A stretch of DNA of 64,000 nt from Brachypodius melanocephalos. Its lineage: Eukaryota > Chordata > Aves > Passeriformes > Pycnonotidae. A program made the position numbers and the translations under genes. Below the pieces are notes generated by a model. That model made no database searches, was not told where the DNA came from, and saw nothing but the letters and a program-made list of their open reading frames with translations. Location: contig VZSR01001685.1 in the NCBI GenBank assembly GCA_013398615.1, positions 3,932,054-3,996,053 on the forward strand, read 5' to 3'. Shown one piece after another: positions 63,115 to 64,000 of the stretch. Each line of letters opens with the position of its first letter. The first letter of the stretch is position 1.

Positions 63115-64000
63115 GTAAGCACAAAATTATGAATAGTCCAAGAAGGAAAGTGACTGAAAAATATTGATCATTTTACAAGTCTCAGGCTGAGCAGGGGAGC
63201 AGTATTCCCACGGGAATTCCTTTCCCCAAAGTGATACCTAAGGCACAGTAAATTGCTGGCTGACACCTGCTTTCTCAGAGGAGGCCAGTTTAATGACAGC
63301 TCTATATGGTCATTACCACATCCCCTCTGGTTGTCTTAAGGGCTTCCAAAGCACTACTTCCACAAGCCGTTACTTCTTGTATTTTCTCTGCTAATAGCCT
63401 TGGCAAATTAGGCGAAATTAAATCAGAGTGACAGCATAAAAATGGTAGAAATTTAATTGGTAAATTCACCTTAGGACGTTTTTAGGTTTCACCTTATCCT
63501 GAAGTACCCTTTGTCAAAAAAAAAAAAATTAAAAAATAAAAAACACCAAAAAACTATGTGTCTCTTGCTGCTGTTGGACACCCTGGTAACACACATTTCC
63601 TCCAGCTGAGGAGGAAACAAAAGAACACCACATGTTAAAACAGCAATTTGCCGTGCACTGATATTTGCCAAACTTTTTGACATTACTTCATGTGTTATCA
63701 TGGAGATGGCTTCTGACAAATAACATGTATGCGACCTGCATGTCTCTCTGATTTGTGTCCTTAAATATTTTGATCATCTACTGAATGCTAATATCCACTG
63801 AATTCAGTTGTTACATTTTTCTCTCTTGAGGTTAACGAGCTTTATTTCTTAAGCCGTATTTCAATTTTCTGTGGGTGACACAGCAGTTTAGTACCATAAA
63901 AAGTATCTGTTTCTCTGGAACCCCATGGCAGAGTTGGATTTTAACGCTCTGCAACCATGGTTACACTCACTGTGCTTTCCTGAATTTCACATAATTGAGA
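63115..64000. other. unique AT-rich non-coding DNA
   Basis: Nothing recognisable apart from an A-rich run near 63515-63542. Confidence 0.55.

Noticed and set aside
1..64000. CRISPR arrays, tRNA or rRNA genes, telomeric repeats, bacterial operons
   Set aside because: No regularly spaced direct repeats, no cloverleaf or rRNA core sequences and no telomere hexamers were seen; the repeat content is avian.

Overview
The window looks like AT-rich, non-genic nuclear DNA of a bird. The main evidence is the interspersed repeats. Three CR1 LINE copies are recognisable, carrying the typical CR1 3' tails (ATTCTGTGATTCTG type) and one with CR1 reverse-transcriptase C-terminal text. Five or six retroviral LTRs resemble avian ERVL and ERVK families. 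The LTR types resemble those abundant in songbirds, so a passerine is my guess, but the sequence alone does not prove it. No bacterial, plasmid or phage signal is present. The short open frames scattered through the window behave like chance frames in AT-rich DNA. No confident protein-coding gene, tRNA, rRNA or CRISPR array was found, so this is best read as intergenic DNA or the inside of a very large intron.

Layout. 1-6347 is mostly unique AT-rich DNA with one GC-rich, splice-flanked, exon-like island (2831-3026). A short antisense CR1 tail lies at 6348-6505. 6506-13624 is unique DNA ending in an uninterrupted run of 72 A (12830-12901). 13625-14690 holds an ERVL-like LTR and an adjoining second LTR-like, CpG-rich segment. 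18287-18847 is a nearly end-to-end ERVL-type solo LTR. 22740-23703 is a GC-rich segment followed by a decayed CR1. 24725-25830 is the clearest structure: a CR1 fragment split by a 701-bp antisense ERVK-like solo LTR with a 6-bp target duplication. 28693-29052 is a second exon-like segment, open for about 86 codons and then apparently frameshifted, with good splice signals at both ends. 34108-34503 is an antisense ERVL-type LTR and 43639-44583 is another, in sense orientation. The rest (44584-64000) is AT-rich unique sequence with microsatellites, a few perfect inverted repeats and two further weak islands (59916-60115 and 62973-63114).

How it fits together. The window reads as a gene-poor region that has repeatedly received retroelements, nearly all reduced to solo LTRs or 5'-truncated LINEs. 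The two best leads for something undescribed are the exon-like islands at 28693-29052 and 2831-3026. The best resolved event is the LTR-in-CR1 nested insertion. Nothing here convincingly forms a new biological system.
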